Origin: an uncultured Erwinia sp.
GTDB taxonomy: Bacteria; Pseudomonadota; Gammaproteobacteria; Enterobacterales; Enterobacteriaceae
Direction of reading: 5' to 3'
Assembly: GCA_913775305.1 (NCBI GenBank)
Contig: CAJYIY010000079.1
Location: 24,823 to 88,822 of the forward strand
DNA: 64,000 nucleotides
Every line of letters begins with the position of its first letter. The first letter of the stretch is position 1. Both the position numbers and the translations under genes were made by a program. Of the stretch, positions 27,088 through 37,700 are shown in pieces. Under the pieces are notes generated by a model. That model was not told the DNA's origin. It did not search any database and saw nothing but the letters and a program-made list of their open reading frames with translations.

Positions 27088-28107
27088 TTATTTCTTGTGG
27101 CGTATGCGTGGATTGACCACGCCATAAAGCACGTCAACCAGCAGATTAACGAGGATAATCAGCGTGGCAACCATCAGTACGCCGCCCTGAACCACCGGGT
27201 AATCACGGCGCTGTAGCGCGTCGATCAACCAGCGACCCAGGCCCGGCCAGGAGAAGATGGTTTCGGTCAGGATGGCGCCAGCCAGCAGCGTACCGACCTG
27301 CAGGCCGATAACCGTTACCACTGGCAGCATTGCATTACGCAGTGCGTGGATAACAATCACCCGCATCGGGGTCAGACCTTTAGCACGAGCGGTGCGGATA
27401 TAATCCTCGCCCAGCACTTCCAGCATCGCTGAGCGGGTCATCCGCACAATCACCGCCAGAGGTATGGTGCCCAGCACCACGGCGGGCAGGATCATATGCA
27501 TGACGGCATCGATGAAGTCGCCGGGTTCACCCCAGATCAGCGTGTCGATCAGCATAAAGCCGGTCAGCGGCAGCGTATCGTCGAGGAAGACCGTATCGCT
27601 GATGCGCCCGGAAACCGGTGTCAGGTTCAGCTGCACGGATACCAGCATAATCAGCATCATGCCCCACCAGAAAATCGGCATGGAGTAACCGGTCAGGGAG
27701 ATGCCTACCGCGGTGTGATCGAAGATCGAACCGCGTTTGACCGCGGCCAGTACGCCAACGGGGATACCAACGATCACAGCAAACAGCATGGCACAGATGC
27801 CCAGCTCCATCGTCGCCTTAAAGCGGGGAACAAATTCGTCCCATACCGGCACGCGGCTTTTCAGCGACAGGCCTAAATCGCCGTGCAGCACGTTCCAGAC
27901 ATAGGTGAAATACTGTTGCCAGAGCGGCTTATCCAGACCAAGCTGGGCCAGCAGCTGAGCGTGACGCTCAGCGGAGATACCGCGTTCGCCCGCCATGATC
28001 AGCACCGGATCGCCGGGAATCATGTGGACAAAGGCGAAAGTTAACAGGGTGATACCAATAAACGTTGGGATAACCAGTCCCAGCCGTCGGAGTATGAACT
28101 GCAGCAT
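27088..28107 (-). CDS. dppB: Dipeptide ABC transporter permease DppB
   Basis: The 339-residue permease opens with the DppB/OppB signature MLQFILRRLGLVIPTFIGITLLTFAFVHMIPGDP, and has the periplasmic-loop region and the EAA motif DYIRTARAKGLTPMRVIVIHALRNAMLPVV. Length and order match E. coli DppB (339). It is separated from dppA by about 196 nt that contain a hairpin, which suggests that dppA is expressed above the rest of the operon. Confidence 0.94.
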   Translation of the reverse strand: MLQFILRRLGLVIPTFIGITLLTFAFVHMIPGDPVLIMAGERGISAERHAQLLAQLGLDKPLWQQYFTYVWNVLHGDLGLSLKSRVPVWDEFVPRFKATMELGICAMLFAVIVGIPVGVLAAVKRGSIFDHTAVGISLTGYSMPIFWWGMMLIMLVSVQLNLTPVSGRISDTVFLDDTLPLTGFMLIDTLIWGEPGDFIDAVMHMILPAVVLGTIPLAVIVRMTRSAMLEVLGEDYIRTARAKGLTPMRVIVIHALRNAMLPVVTVIGLQVGTLLAGAILTETIFSWPGLGRWLIDALQRRDYPVVQGGVLMVATLIILVNLLVDVLYGVVNPRIRHKK

Positions 28108-28253
28108 ATTCCGTACTCTCTTCTGTTTCCCGCCGGTCTTAGCCTGCGGGATTATTATTGCTCACATCTTGTAGCCGGGTAGACCCGGCCACGACGCAGG
28201 GAACTGCGCCTTGACCTGAATAAACAAGGATTTGGCCTGCTCCGAAGCACGGA

Positions 28254-28293
28254 AAGGGGTTGAACAGCCGCAGAGACGACTCTTCAACCCCTT
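28254..28293 (-). promoter_or_regulatory. Intercistronic hairpin between dppA and dppB
   Basis: AAGGGGTTGA (28254-28263) pairs perfectly with TCAACCCCTT (28284-28293) around a 20-nt loop, 10 nt after the dppA stop. There is only a weak U-run. Such hairpins after binding-protein genes stabilise the upstream mRNA or partly terminate transcription, leaving more binding protein than permease. Confidence 0.6.
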
Positions 28294-28303
28294 ATCGCGT
28301 TCG

Positions 28304-29914
28304 TTACTCGGCGATATCAACCTGGGCAAAGTAGTGACCGCCCAGTGGGTCAACCACGTAGCCAGACACTTTTTTGCTTACTGGCTCAAACACGGTTGAG
28401 TGGGCAATAATCAGCGCAGGCGCCTGGTCATGCATCACTACCTGAGCCTGCTTGTACAGTTCAATACGCTTGTTGTGATCGTCCGTTGCACGTGCAGGCT
28501 GGATCAAATCTTCAAACGACTTGTCACACCAGCGAGAGTAGTTCGAACCATCTTTGGCCGCCGCACAGCTGAACAGGGTGGCGAAGAAGTTGTCCGGATC
28601 CCCGTTGTCACCGGTCCAGCCCATCATGACGGTCTGGTGTTCACCGGCTTTAGCGCGCTTCAGATACTCGCCCCACTCATAGGTCACGATCTTGGCTTTC
28701 ACGCCGATTTTCGCCCAGTCGCTCTGGATCATCTCCGCCATTCGGCGGGCATTTGGGTTGTACGGACGCTGTACCGGCATCGCCCACAGGTCGACAGTGA
28801 AGCCATCCGCCATGCCCGCTTCTTTCAGCAGCGCTTTGGCTTTTTCCGGGTCGTAGGGGTAGTCCTTCACCGCATCGTTGTAGCCCCACATGGTCGGTGG
28901 GATCAGGTTTTTCGCTGCCTGGCCGGCCCCCTGATAAACCGCTTCTATGATCGCTTTCTTGTTGACCGCCATGGTCAGCGCCTGGCGAACTTTCAGGTTA
29001 TCCAGCGGCTTCTTCTCAACGTTAAACGACAGGTAGCCAACGTTCAGACCCGGCTGCTCCATCAGGTTGATGTTTTTGTCTTTCTTCATGCTGGCGATGT
29101 CAGCAGGATTTGGGTATGGCATAACCTGGCACTCGCCTTTTTGCAGCTTGGCGTAGCGCACTGAGGCATCAGGCGTGATGGAGAACACCAGGCGATCGAT
29201 TTTCGGCTTCTCGCCCCAGTAGTTCGGATTGGCTTTAAAGAGGATGCGTGAATCTTTCTGATACTGTTGCAGCTGGAACGGACCGGTACCAACCGGGTTC
29301 AGGTCAACTTTCTCCGGCGTGCCCGCTTTCAGCATGTTGTCGGCATATTCCGCAGACAGAATGGAGGCGAAGTCCATCCCCAGATCGGCAAGGAACGGCG
29401 ATTCAGGGCGGGTCAGGACGAAACGTACGGTGTTGTCATCGACCTTCTCAATTTTGCTGATCAGGTTAGGCATGTCCATGCCTTCAAAGTATTCGTAGCT
29501 GCCGCCGGAAACGCCGTGATACTTGTTGTTTTTATCCAGCTGACGCTCGAAGGTGAAGACCACATCGTCGGCGTTAAAGTCACGCGTCGGCTTGAAGTCT
29601 TTCGTGGTCTGCCACTTCACGCCTTTACGCAGGTGGAAGGTGTAGGTCTTGCCATCTTCACTGACGTCCCACTTTTCCGCCAGGGCTGGATGCAGTTCTG
29701 TGGTACCGATAGTGAATTCCACCAGACGGTTATAAATCTGACGTGAACTGGCATCGTAGGTGGTGCCGGAAGTAAACAGCTGTGGGTTAAAGCCTTCCGG
29801 CGAGCCTTCGGAACAATATACCAGGGTTTTTGCCTGAACGCTTGCGGCCATCATTAGTGCGATCGCGCTGAAACCGACCTTCAGCATCCCAGATTTTGTC
29901 AGGGAAATACTCAT
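28304..29914 (-). CDS. dppA: Periplasmic dipeptide-binding protein DppA
   Basis: The 536-residue SBP_bac_5 protein has a signal peptide ending SVQA-KTLVYCSEG (cleavage about residue 29) and a mature chain that follows E. coli DppA (535 residues), including FNPQLFTSGTTYDASSRQIYNRLVEF and GWTGDNGDPDNF. It delivers dipeptides, and in E. coli also haem and 5-aminolevulinate, to DppBCDF. The ATG at 29914 has GGAG 7 nt upstream; the 44 codons before it have no family match. In E. coli dppA mRNA is repressed by the sRNA GcvB; no site was assigned here. Confidence 0.95.
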   Translation of the reverse strand: MSISLTKSGMLKVGFSAIALMMAASVQAKTLVYCSEGSPEGFNPQLFTSGTTYDASSRQIYNRLVEFTIGTTELHPALAEKWDVSEDGKTYTFHLRKGVKWQTTKDFKPTRDFNADDVVFTFERQLDKNNKYHGVSGGSYEYFEGMDMPNLISKIEKVDDNTVRFVLTRPESPFLADLGMDFASILSAEYADNMLKAGTPEKVDLNPVGTGPFQLQQYQKDSRILFKANPNYWGEKPKIDRLVFSITPDASVRYAKLQKGECQVMPYPNPADIASMKKDKNINLMEQPGLNVGYLSFNVEKKPLDNLKVRQALTMAVNKKAIIEAVYQGAGQAAKNLIPPTMWGYNDAVKDYPYDPEKAKALLKEAGMADGFTVDLWAMPVQRPYNPNARRMAEMIQSDWAKIGVKAKIVTYEWGEYLKRAKAGEHQTVMMGWTGDNGDPDNFFATLFSCAAAKDGSNYSRWCDKSFEDLIQPARATDDHNKRIELYKQAQVVMHDQAPALIIAHSTVFEPVSKKVSGYVVDPLGGHYFAQVDIAE

Positions 29915-30670
29915 GTTTAGCTCCAATAGTGATGTGATGTTGTGTGTTGCGTGCCAACCGATAATTTTTATGTGTGGTTTGGCGTAATGCCTTACGGCGT
30001 CAGTAGCGGGAACGGAGTTTGCATTGTCCTGTCTGCAAAAAAGCACTCAGACAAATCTCCTTACCTTTTGTACCGGGGTTTCAATTTGTCAACAGTTTCA
30101 GTGAACGTCAATACAATCGTGGTGTATTTACGCAGAGTGTGAGAAGTCGCAAGCAAATATTAAAAAAACCATTTACCCCCTTTTTAAGGATTAAAAACTT
30201 ATTTGTGCGCCACAAAACCATATTTATCGCTAATTAAACCGCAGGAGGCCAGCGGATCGCGTCGAGAAAAAACCTTTAAAATTAACCGAAATACACCGCT
30301 TGCCACGCGATAAAATTATCCATATGGCTAACTTATAGATAAAAATGCTGCAACAGGCCGGTGAAAAATATTCATTTAACCTGAATGGGTCTTTAACAAT
30401 GTTTGTCGCGAATTAAGATTAAATTTTTTTAAATAACATGGTATTAGGTTGGTTTTTTGTCATTTTTAACGCGGCAGGGAACGGCAGGTAATTATACAGC
30501 GACAGAGTATTGTGTTGGGTGCAGGCAGCTTGTCGATTTGCGGAATGAACCGGGCTGGCATACCGGCACAGGAGGGGAGAAAGGGGCAGGAGACTTGCTC
30601 CCGCCCGGTTGCGGCAAATCCAGTAAAGCCTGGGCCACGCTGGCCCCGGTATGATTGAGCACGGCATTAC
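29915..30670. promoter_or_regulatory. Intergenic region between dppA and eptB
   Basis: About 750 nt without a convincing gene. The stretch next to dppA (29915-30420) is AT-rich and must carry the dpp promoter; TTGACA-like elements occur on the minus strand around 30090-30110 but without a good -10. The stretch 30500-30660 is GC-rich with short inverted elements. A 161-codon minus-strand frame running into eptB from 30419 is out of the eptB frame and is judged spurious. Confidence 0.4.
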
Positions 30671-30685
30671 AGGGCTGAAAGCCCT
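30671..30685 (-). terminator. Small hairpin at the eptB stop codon
   Basis: AGGGCT-TTC-AGCCCT forms a 6-bp stem with a 3-nt loop on the minus strand, overlapping the eptB stop. No U-run follows, so a role as terminator is doubtful. Confidence 0.3.
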
Positions 30686-32384
30686 ATTTCGCGATGCTGC
30701 TTCCCGCTGAGGCTTTCGGGTCCGCACACCAGTTATTCGCCTGCTTGATACCTCCGTCAGGTGAGGTGTAGCCCAGGCAGCCCATGATGGTATCAAACAG
30801 CTCGACGTGGCGGTGTGTTTTACCGGTACGTTGCTGGGCCTCCAGGCGTTCAAATGCACTTTTGTTATTGGCATCAGCCAGATACTTATCCGATGCCCAG
30901 ACAATCATTGGCACGCGGAACTGCTCTGGTGGGGCCATATTGCGCGGCGTGCCGTGCAGATGCATATTATCGCTAATCGATTCACCGTGATCCGATGCGT
31001 AGAACACGATGGCTTTTTTATCACGCAGCTGATCGAAAACGCTGTCGAGTACCGTATCGGTATACAGTACGGAATTATCGAAGGCGTTAATCAGCATGGC
31101 CTTACTGCAGGTGTCATCCACCCCCATACATTCCGGCTGGTAGCGCGCATACTCACGCGGATAACGCTGTGAGTAGAGATAATGGGAACCTTTGGTATGC
31201 AGCACCACCAGATGTTTACCCTGAGGATGACGCTCGATCGAGGCTTTAAGCTCCGGGATCAGCAGCATGTCGTCCACCGATTTACCCTGGTTGCGCTGCT
31301 CGGAACCAATCTGCTCGCGAAATACGTAGTTGTCGGCGTCGGTATTGTTGTAGAACCAGACTTCACTCTGCATGGCGAACAGTTCAGAACTGAAGCCTAA
31401 CTCTTTCAGTACGGCAAAAACGTTTTGCTCTTTCAGCGTGCGTCCCGGGTTGTCCATGGTACCGCCCTCGCGGACAAACATGCAGCGCAGAGAGAGTTTG
31501 GTGGCGGTATCACAGGATTCACCACGGAAGGCGACCAGGTTTTTTTCGCGCGAGAGTTTAGGGGTGGTGTCGCGCTCGTAGCCCAGCAGGCCCATATGAT
31601 CCCAGCGCGTGGTTTCACCAATCACAAACACAACATAGGTATCGTCAAGGCCCGCCGGTGGTGCCACATAGCTGAACTCTTTGGCCGGATCGAGCAGGTC
31701 ATCATGCTCCATCTTTTCGTCGTAGCTGGTATAGGCAAAAAGCCCCAATGCCGAGAGCCAGTTTGACGGCAGATAAGAGTGGGCAACCACTCCGCCGTAG
31801 CTAGGTAGATCGATGTTGGTCAGCTTCTCATTGGCGCTTTGTAACTTATCGAAATAGCGGATTGGCAGCCAGACCAGGGCGACGGTCAGCAACAGCAACA
31901 GCAGGGGTTTAATCCGCTGGCCCGGCGTTTTTAACTGCTCCAGCAGCGTCATGCGCTGTTTATTGGTCCAGATCAGCACCAGCGGTATGATGCTCACCAG
32001 CACCATCCACAGAATAAAGTGATAGCCCACGACTTCTTTCGACAGGTCGATGTCGGTGGTCATTACCGAAGCTACGATTCCGTAGCCAATCACCACGTTG
32101 AAGAAGGTCATATAATAGCTGGCCGACACTGAAATCAGCACCAGCAGGGTTGCCGTAATCCGATAAAACCATTTTCCACCCAGCGACAGCAGGCGCATCA
32201 GGAAGAAGCTGAGCAGAATCACCGCCGTAACCTCGACGAGCGCTGACAGCCACAGCATAGGTTTAAAACTCGAAAAAAGAGGGTCAAAACGTCGGTAGAA
32301 TACTGAGAGGTTAAGGAAAATACCGATATAAACGGCCAGCATCAGAGATAACTTTTGCTGGGTAAGCATTTTAATATAATTCAT
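30684..32384 (-). CDS. eptB: Kdo2-lipid A phosphoethanolamine 7''-transferase EptB
   Basis: The 566-residue inner-membrane protein has five N-terminal helices (about residues 10-180) and a periplasmic sulfatase-fold domain. Active-site features are IGETTRWDHMGLLGYERDTTP, the nucleophile Thr in SCDTATKLSLRCMF, SDHGESI and the late His in NMHLHGTP. It adds phosphoethanolamine to the outer Kdo of LPS. The gene order with dppA is as in E. coli, where eptB is sigma-E dependent and repressed by the sRNAs MgrR and ArcZ; no such sites were assigned here. The C-terminal MGCLGYTSPDGGI segment also matches E. coli EptB. Confidence 0.94.
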   Translation of the reverse strand: MNYIKMLTQQKLSLMLAVYIGIFLNLSVFYRRFDPLFSSFKPMLWLSALVEVTAVILLSFFLMRLLSLGGKWFYRITATLLVLISVSASYYMTFFNVVIGYGIVASVMTTDIDLSKEVVGYHFILWMVLVSIIPLVLIWTNKQRMTLLEQLKTPGQRIKPLLLLLLTVALVWLPIRYFDKLQSANEKLTNIDLPSYGGVVAHSYLPSNWLSALGLFAYTSYDEKMEHDDLLDPAKEFSYVAPPAGLDDTYVVFVIGETTRWDHMGLLGYERDTTPKLSREKNLVAFRGESCDTATKLSLRCMFVREGGTMDNPGRTLKEQNVFAVLKELGFSSELFAMQSEVWFYNNTDADNYVFREQIGSEQRNQGKSVDDMLLIPELKASIERHPQGKHLVVLHTKGSHYLYSQRYPREYARYQPECMGVDDTCSKAMLINAFDNSVLYTDTVLDSVFDQLRDKKAIVFYASDHGESISDNMHLHGTPRNMAPPEQFRVPMIVWASDKYLADANNKSAFERLEAQQRTGKTHRHVELFDTIMGCLGYTSPDGGIKQANNWCADPKASAGSSIAK

Positions 32385-32638
32385 TGGGCCTTTAGTCCTG
32401 GCGTAACCTAAACAGTATCTTTACACATTTCGAACATTTATCAGACCCTGGGGCCGCCATAGAGTTCGGAAAAAACCAATAAACCTAAATTCCCTTTTAT
32501 AAACAGACTATTATTACAGTTGAAAATGTGAGGTCGTTCGATTGTAGCCACCAGGAAACCACTTTAAGCATCGGTTATCTGCTGACTCACTCTGTTATCA
32601 GCATCATTGTCACCGTTGGTGCCATTGGGAAAATCACC

Positions 32639-33220
32639 ATGTACACACTCGAAGAACGTGCCCGGCGCTATGCCACTAAAGCGCATGCCGCTGCGGGGCA
32701 AAGACGCAAATATACTGATGAACCTTATATCGTCCATCCAGCAGCGGTGGTGGAACTGGTTCGTAGCGTCAGCGATGATGAGGAGATGCTGGCTGCCGCC
32801 TGGCTGCATGATACCGTTGAAGATACTCCCGGTACACTGAGAGATATTGAACAACGCTTTGGCCCACGTGTCGTGGCTCTGGTTTCCATGCTGACCAACA
32901 GTGGTGATCTGCCGGGACAGAATCGCGTTGCGCGGAAAATCGCACACTTTCGCCATACGGCCACTGCCTCACCCGATGCTCAGACGATCAAGCTGGCGGA
33001 TATTATCGACAACACGCGATCGATTATTCATTTCGATCCACATTTCGCCCGAATCTATCTGGTCGAAAAGCGGGTTCAGATTGCCCTGCTGACCGCCGGG
33101 AATCAAACGCTGTGGCAGCTTGCCAGTCAAATTATTGAACAGGGCATTCACCGGCTCGGTCAGCCACCTTACAACGTGCCCGATGAATGGTTTACTCTAC
33201 AGGAAGCAAAGTATCGATAG
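32639..33220 (+). CDS. Small SpoT/MESH1-like HD-domain phosphohydrolase
   Basis: The 193-residue protein is a single HD domain that resembles the hydrolase half of RelA/SpoT. Metal-ligand motifs are visible: RRKYTDEPYIVHP with His33, HDTVEDT with His57-Asp58 and Glu61-Asp62, and KLADIIDN with Asp121. In SpoT these bind Mn2+, and the ED pair activates water for removal of the 3'-pyrophosphate of (p)ppGpp. No synthetase domain is present. It could be a small alarmone hydrolase, or act on another nucleotide. The start at 32639 gives the compact domain; the frame is open upstream to 32528 without family match. It stands alone, divergent from eptB. Confidence 0.78.
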   Translation: MYTLEERARRYATKAHAAAGQRRKYTDEPYIVHPAAVVELVRSVSDDEEMLAAAWLHDTVEDTPGTLRDIEQRFGPRVVALVSMLTNSGDLPGQNRVARKIAHFRHTATASPDAQTIKLADIIDNTRSIIHFDPHFARIYLVEKRVQIALLTAGNQTLWQLASQIIEQGIHRLGQPPYNVPDEWFTLQEAKYR

Positions 33221-33341
33221 TTATTGATAACCCGCACTGGCTGACTCTTTCTTGCAGCAGGTCGCTATTCGAGCATTCTGTGCGATTGTATGGTCCATGG
33301 CATAGAATGCGATGAATTCTGGTTCTGCATCCCTATAATTT

Positions 33342-33361
33342 CCTGCAGATTAGCTTGCAGG
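33342..33361 (+). promoter_or_regulatory. Short hairpin overlapping the ribosome site of the next gene
   Basis: CCTGCA (33342-33347) pairs with TGCAGG (33356-33361). The second arm runs into the AGGGAA ribosome site before the ATG at 33370. A TATAAT element sits at 33334-33339. The transcript could start inside or just before the hairpin, which would then mask the ribosome site. Confidence 0.3.
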
Positions 33362-33369
33362 GAATAATA

Positions 33370-33978
33370 ATGTCTGAAGACTTGGTTACAATTAGAAATA
33401 AGACGGCTGTCTTCCTTATTTTTGCAGCGTTTCTTAGTGCAATGATGGGGCTGGTGTTTATTGACGTCGTTTGGTTGAGTGATGAGATACATGAAGCCTC
33501 ATTGACGGAAATTGCTCAGGAGTTGATACTCGCCGTTATCATATTCATGTTCATTCGTCACGCCAGAAAACCAGTAGAGCAGCGTCCGATACGGATTCTG
33601 GTTGCGGGTTTCTTCGGCTGTATGCTGGTTCGTGAACTGGATTTTCTGTTTGATAAGCTCGGCCACGGCAGCTGGTTCTGGTTTGCTCTGGCCTTGACGA
33701 TTATTTCGGTGGTGAGTGCGCTGCGCCATCCCCGCTTTGTGGTTTCGGGCCTCGCCGATTTTATGCGTCACCCCTCATGGGGAATGATGATGGCTGGCAT
33801 GCTCACCATTCTGGTTTTTTCGCGCCTGTTTGGTATGCACGAGTTATGGCAGCATCTGATGCCAGAATACTATCATCGGACGGTGAAGAATATGGCTGAA
33901 GAGGGTAGCGAGCTGTTAGGTTATACCCTCTGTCTGTTTGCTACATGGGGTTATTTAACTACGGGTAAAAAGAAGTAG
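33370..33978 (+). CDS. Unrecognised inner-membrane protein, about five helices
   Basis: The 202-residue protein is highly hydrophobic, with helices near residues 15-37, 48-65, 75-92, 100-115, 135-155 and perhaps 175-195. It is rich in His/Arg in the loops (RHARKPVEQRPIRILV, RHPRFVV). A conserved-looking acidic motif VRELDFLFDKLGHGSW follows the third helix, and EEGSELLGYTL is near the C-terminus. The family was not recognised and no function is proposed. The ATG at 33370 has AGGGAA 5 nt upstream. It is the only gene between the HD protein and the regulator. Confidence 0.75.
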   Translation: MSEDLVTIRNKTAVFLIFAAFLSAMMGLVFIDVVWLSDEIHEASLTEIAQELILAVIIFMFIRHARKPVEQRPIRILVAGFFGCMLVRELDFLFDKLGHGSWFWFALALTIISVVSALRHPRFVVSGLADFMRHPSWGMMMAGMLTILVFSRLFGMHELWQHLMPEYYHRTVKNMAEEGSELLGYTLCLFATWGYLTTGKKK

Positions 33979-34165
33979 GAAGTTATTTTTATCGCCATCA
34001 GGTTATTATCCAGACTGGCTATCTGATACGTATGCGAAAGGTGCTTCTTATACGCAGTTGATAGAATGGACCTGCAATTCTATAAAAATCACAGGATTCA
34101 GTTTTTTATTAATAAAAATGCTAATTTTTGCGAGTGATTATTAATCAAAATATAATTTAAGTCAT

Positions 34166-34609
34166 TTATTGTGTTGTCAGATGAAGGTTTTTTTCACTGC
34201 ATTTATCTTTACGTTTTTGATATATTTCCGCCTGACTCTTTGAGTTGTCGGTTTTTTCGACGACTCCCGCCAGTATCACATTTTCAATCTTGATCTGATG
34301 ACATAACCGACGTGTACCCTGAACTTTTACCTTTCTTGTCTGGCAGCAAATAACTTCAGTCTTACGTAAAATATAAGACAGTTGAAAGGATGCCCTGCGT
34401 TCGGTGATAGAAAAGACGGTAGAGACTTGTTTATGCCCAATCCACGTTTTCTGCTGCAAACCCCACAATGCGATAAGAACATATAAAGGCTGGTCAGCAT
34501 ACTCACTCAATTCTACAGGCACACGGCCACCGTCATGATTGCTCTGTTTAACAACCTTTGCTGTTCCCTTATGTGGAGAAGTAACGTCTTTCTCTTTACT
34601 CATAACCAT
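34166..34609 (-). CDS. CaiF/GrlA-family transcriptional regulator
   Basis: The protein (147 residues from 34609) has a central winged-helix-like region: QPLYVLIALWGLQQKTWIGHKQVSTVFSITERRASFQLSYILRKTEVICCQ. This matches the pattern of CaiF (carnitine operon activator) and GrlA (LEE activator): the PLYxLIAxWxxxxxxWI start, the alternating HTH and the RKxxVQGxRxxCHxIK-like wing. The C-terminus is Lys-rich. Two close ATGs (34609, 34603) are possible; AGGGA favours the first. It lies downstream of the autotransporter on the same strand, so it may regulate that gene, as GrlA does for a linked virulence locus. Confidence 0.75.
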   Translation of the reverse strand: MVMSKEKDVTSPHKGTAKVVKQSNHDGGRVPVELSEYADQPLYVLIALWGLQQKTWIGHKQVSTVFSITERRASFQLSYILRKTEVICCQTRKVKVQGTRRLCHQIKIENVILAGVVEKTDNSKSQAEIYQKRKDKCSEKNLHLTTQ

Positions 34610-34744
34610 GCCGTCCCTGTGTGATAAGAAATGTACACTTTCGATGAGATTCAAGGCTCATTTTTTAACGTGAAAACGGGAAAAATGGGCAAAGAGTATT
34701 TGCCCAACCCGCAGTGACACAGAAAAATATAGCTATACGCAACT

Positions 34745-34781
34745 AAAAAATATTTCCCCATTGCTAAAGCTGGCAATGGGG
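34745..34781 (-). terminator. Rho-independent terminator of the autotransporter gene
   Basis: CCCCATTGC (34756-34764) pairs perfectly with GCAATGGGG (34773-34781). On the minus strand it is followed by AAATATTTTTT. It lies 7 nt after the autotransporter stop and separates it from the regulator gene. Confidence 0.8.
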
Positions 34782-34788
34782 AGGGGTG

Positions 34789-37700
34789 TTACCAGGAGTA
34801 ATTAACGCCTACGTTTGCCTGCCATGGACGTTCAAGGTTATCACCAGTGGTGTAGTTGAAGCTGGCATAACCGCCAACATTCTTCAACAGTTTCACTTCT
34901 GCACCACCGCCAATTTGGAATGCAGCACCATCGATGCTGTTATTCATATTAACGTTGTTCAGCCTCATTTCATTGCTATCAGCAAATTCGTTGAGAGCTG
35001 CCATGTGCAGATAAGGTTTAATATAACCTTCATTCAGTTCGAAGGTATAACCTACATCCGTACCAATTTCACCTACCATTGATTTGAAATCATCGCCATT
35101 AACAACCATGCCGTTGTTCATAGTGTAATGTGCGCCATCAATTACCTGGCCGGTAGCTTTAACATATGGTTCAGCAAAGTACCCGCTGTCTTCCCAGGTG
35201 TAACCCAGTTTCATACCCATGCCGTAGCCATTGGTTGAGAAGTCTGAACGTGAACGTTGACCATCCAGAGTACGGGCATCGCCGCTGTTGCTGAAATGGT
35301 TGTACTGTGCAGACGTATCCACAAAGATACCGTTATCGAAACGACGAGACAGATAGAACTGAGCACCATAGCTATCAAGATCGCCACTGCTCTTCATCAC
35401 ATCAAGATCGGAACGCGCTTTGGAGAACGCCAGGCCAGCCAGCCAGCTGCCGCCATTCTTGGCATCAAACCGGTTATCAACACCCACCATGACGCCGTTA
35501 GTGTTTAACTTATACCCGGCTCCAGCTGAGGTTGTATTGTGATTTGTTCCACCAAAGTAAGAGATCCATACACCACCATCATCTTTGGCGTGGCGTGAAG
35601 CAACCATATGCTGGTTAAGTGCATCGGATTCCATTGTGGTCACATTCACCTGCGCGGCTGCCATACTTAATGCCGTTGCTGCGCTGTTTGACAGGTGGCC
35701 GTTATTTTTAAAATAAACGTTACGCTCATCGTGCACTTTGTCATTCAGGATATCCTGAGCATCATACTGGTAAACACCCAGTTCGGTGCGTCCAGTGAAG
35801 TGCGCATCGCTACCTTTATCCAGATAGTTAACAAAGCTGTGAGGATTCACGCCGTTTACGCGGTCGCGATCGGCAATGTAGCCATTTTTAACATAAGGTT
35901 CTACACCGGAGTTGGCGATTTTCAGGTGGTATTCACCTTTCGCTGTACCCTTAACCTGTACTGAACCATAGGTGTAATCACCACCCAGGTTGAGCAGCGG
36001 CTCGGCGACGGCTTTACCTACGGTAATTTCCGATGCCAGGTAATGGCCGGCACTGTCTTTGTCCTGGTTAAGATTACCATGAACAACAACGCGTGCAGCA
36101 CCCAGGTCTTCATAGCGTCCGCGATCGCCCAGGGTGGCGGTATCTTCTTCCAGATTGATCAAGTTCAGCGAAGAGGCAGAGAGGTTCATATCATGCACGT
36201 CACTGATCGCCAGGTCGTCATCAGCTGTTGCGGCAGCATTCCACACGGCACCGTTTTTCACGTTCATATCCGGGTTCCATGAAGAAACCAGGGTATCGTC
36301 AGGATGAGAAACGTTAGTGATACCACCGACTTTACCATTCAGCGTACTGTGGTTCAGGTTAACGGTGACCGGTGTCCACGCATTGCTGGCATTGGTCAGA
36401 ATGGAATTACTGACGCTGCTAACGGCGTTGTTATAGATGGAAGAAGCAGACTCGGAACCCTCAATTGCGCCCTGTTCCATCACAATCGGTGCTTTCGGGT
36501 CGGTCACGTCGGTCAGTTGAACATTGTAGCCGGTAGCACCGCGAGCGGTAATGTCACCGTTTACCACGGTATTGTTGGTCAGGTTCAGCGTTGTACCGTT
36601 ATGCTCACGATCCATGACCTGCGGATTGGTGATATTGGCACCGTTTGCAACATAATCACCGGTCTTGGTATCACGTACTACGGTGACATTGATGGTTGGA
36701 TGATAACCATCGTGGGTCAGATTAACGTTGCCATTCAGCGTTGAGTTATTTACATCCACACGGTTAGCGTGACCGGTCATGTTCAGTGCGGAACCGGCGT
36801 TATTAACGCCACCGGTCAGCGTTGAATGATTGGTCACAGAGACAAATAAACCAGAACCGGTAATCGCGACAGCGGTGGATTTTTTATCGGCGTCGCGGCT
36901 GTAGTAGCCGTTATTTTTGTGGCTGCTATCGTAGTTATCATCTTCGCGAACCGCTGCGATATTTTTTGCCGTAATTTGGGCATTATCTAAAATAACGTTT
37001 GGTGTTTTCGCGACCTGATGGGTCAGCGTTTTATTTGCACTAATGTGATTGCCGTTGCTGTCAACCGCATAGTTCACGCTGCTGCTGTTAATGCTTAATC
37101 CGGTCGCAGAAGGGCGCATAGTATAGGCGTGTTCTTCACCCACATTATTTCCCGATGGATAAACCGGTACGGCATCAGTATTTAGTGTGTTATCAATGGT
37201 GGTGTTTTTAATAATCAGAACATCACGAGCGCGATCGTGCGTGGCGGTTTCCTGCAGGTTACCATCAACGGCAACAGCCGCTACGCTCTGATTCAGGCTT
37301 TTCACCTGAGAATAGATAGCTGAGTTCTGAAGGCCAAATACACCGCCTGTACGATCGACTGGGCGAATATACACGTCAGAGTTCTGATCGAGAACCATAT
37401 TTTTGCTGACGGTTAAAGGGATTTTATTTCCAGCGGTGTCAAGCACAAAGGTGCCGTCGGCTTTTTTCTGATACTGAATCGCACCGTTAGCATCACGCTT
37501 ATATAGCGTCACGCCCTGTGTTTTTTGATAGCGATTATTTGCGGTGCCCATTTTCAGTCCGTCAACCACGCCAACCGGTACGGAATAGCCGTTAGCGGCA
37601 GTCGCTTTTGCCAGACGCTCACCGTGAACGGCACGCTGATAATCTTCGAAAATAACGTAGTTGGCATCACCCGGTAAGCTTGGGACGGTTGAATTCAAAT

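Noticed and set aside
30419..30904. A 161-codon minus-strand frame overlapping the eptB end
   Set aside because: It overlaps eptB in another frame, lacks a ribosome site and has no family features.
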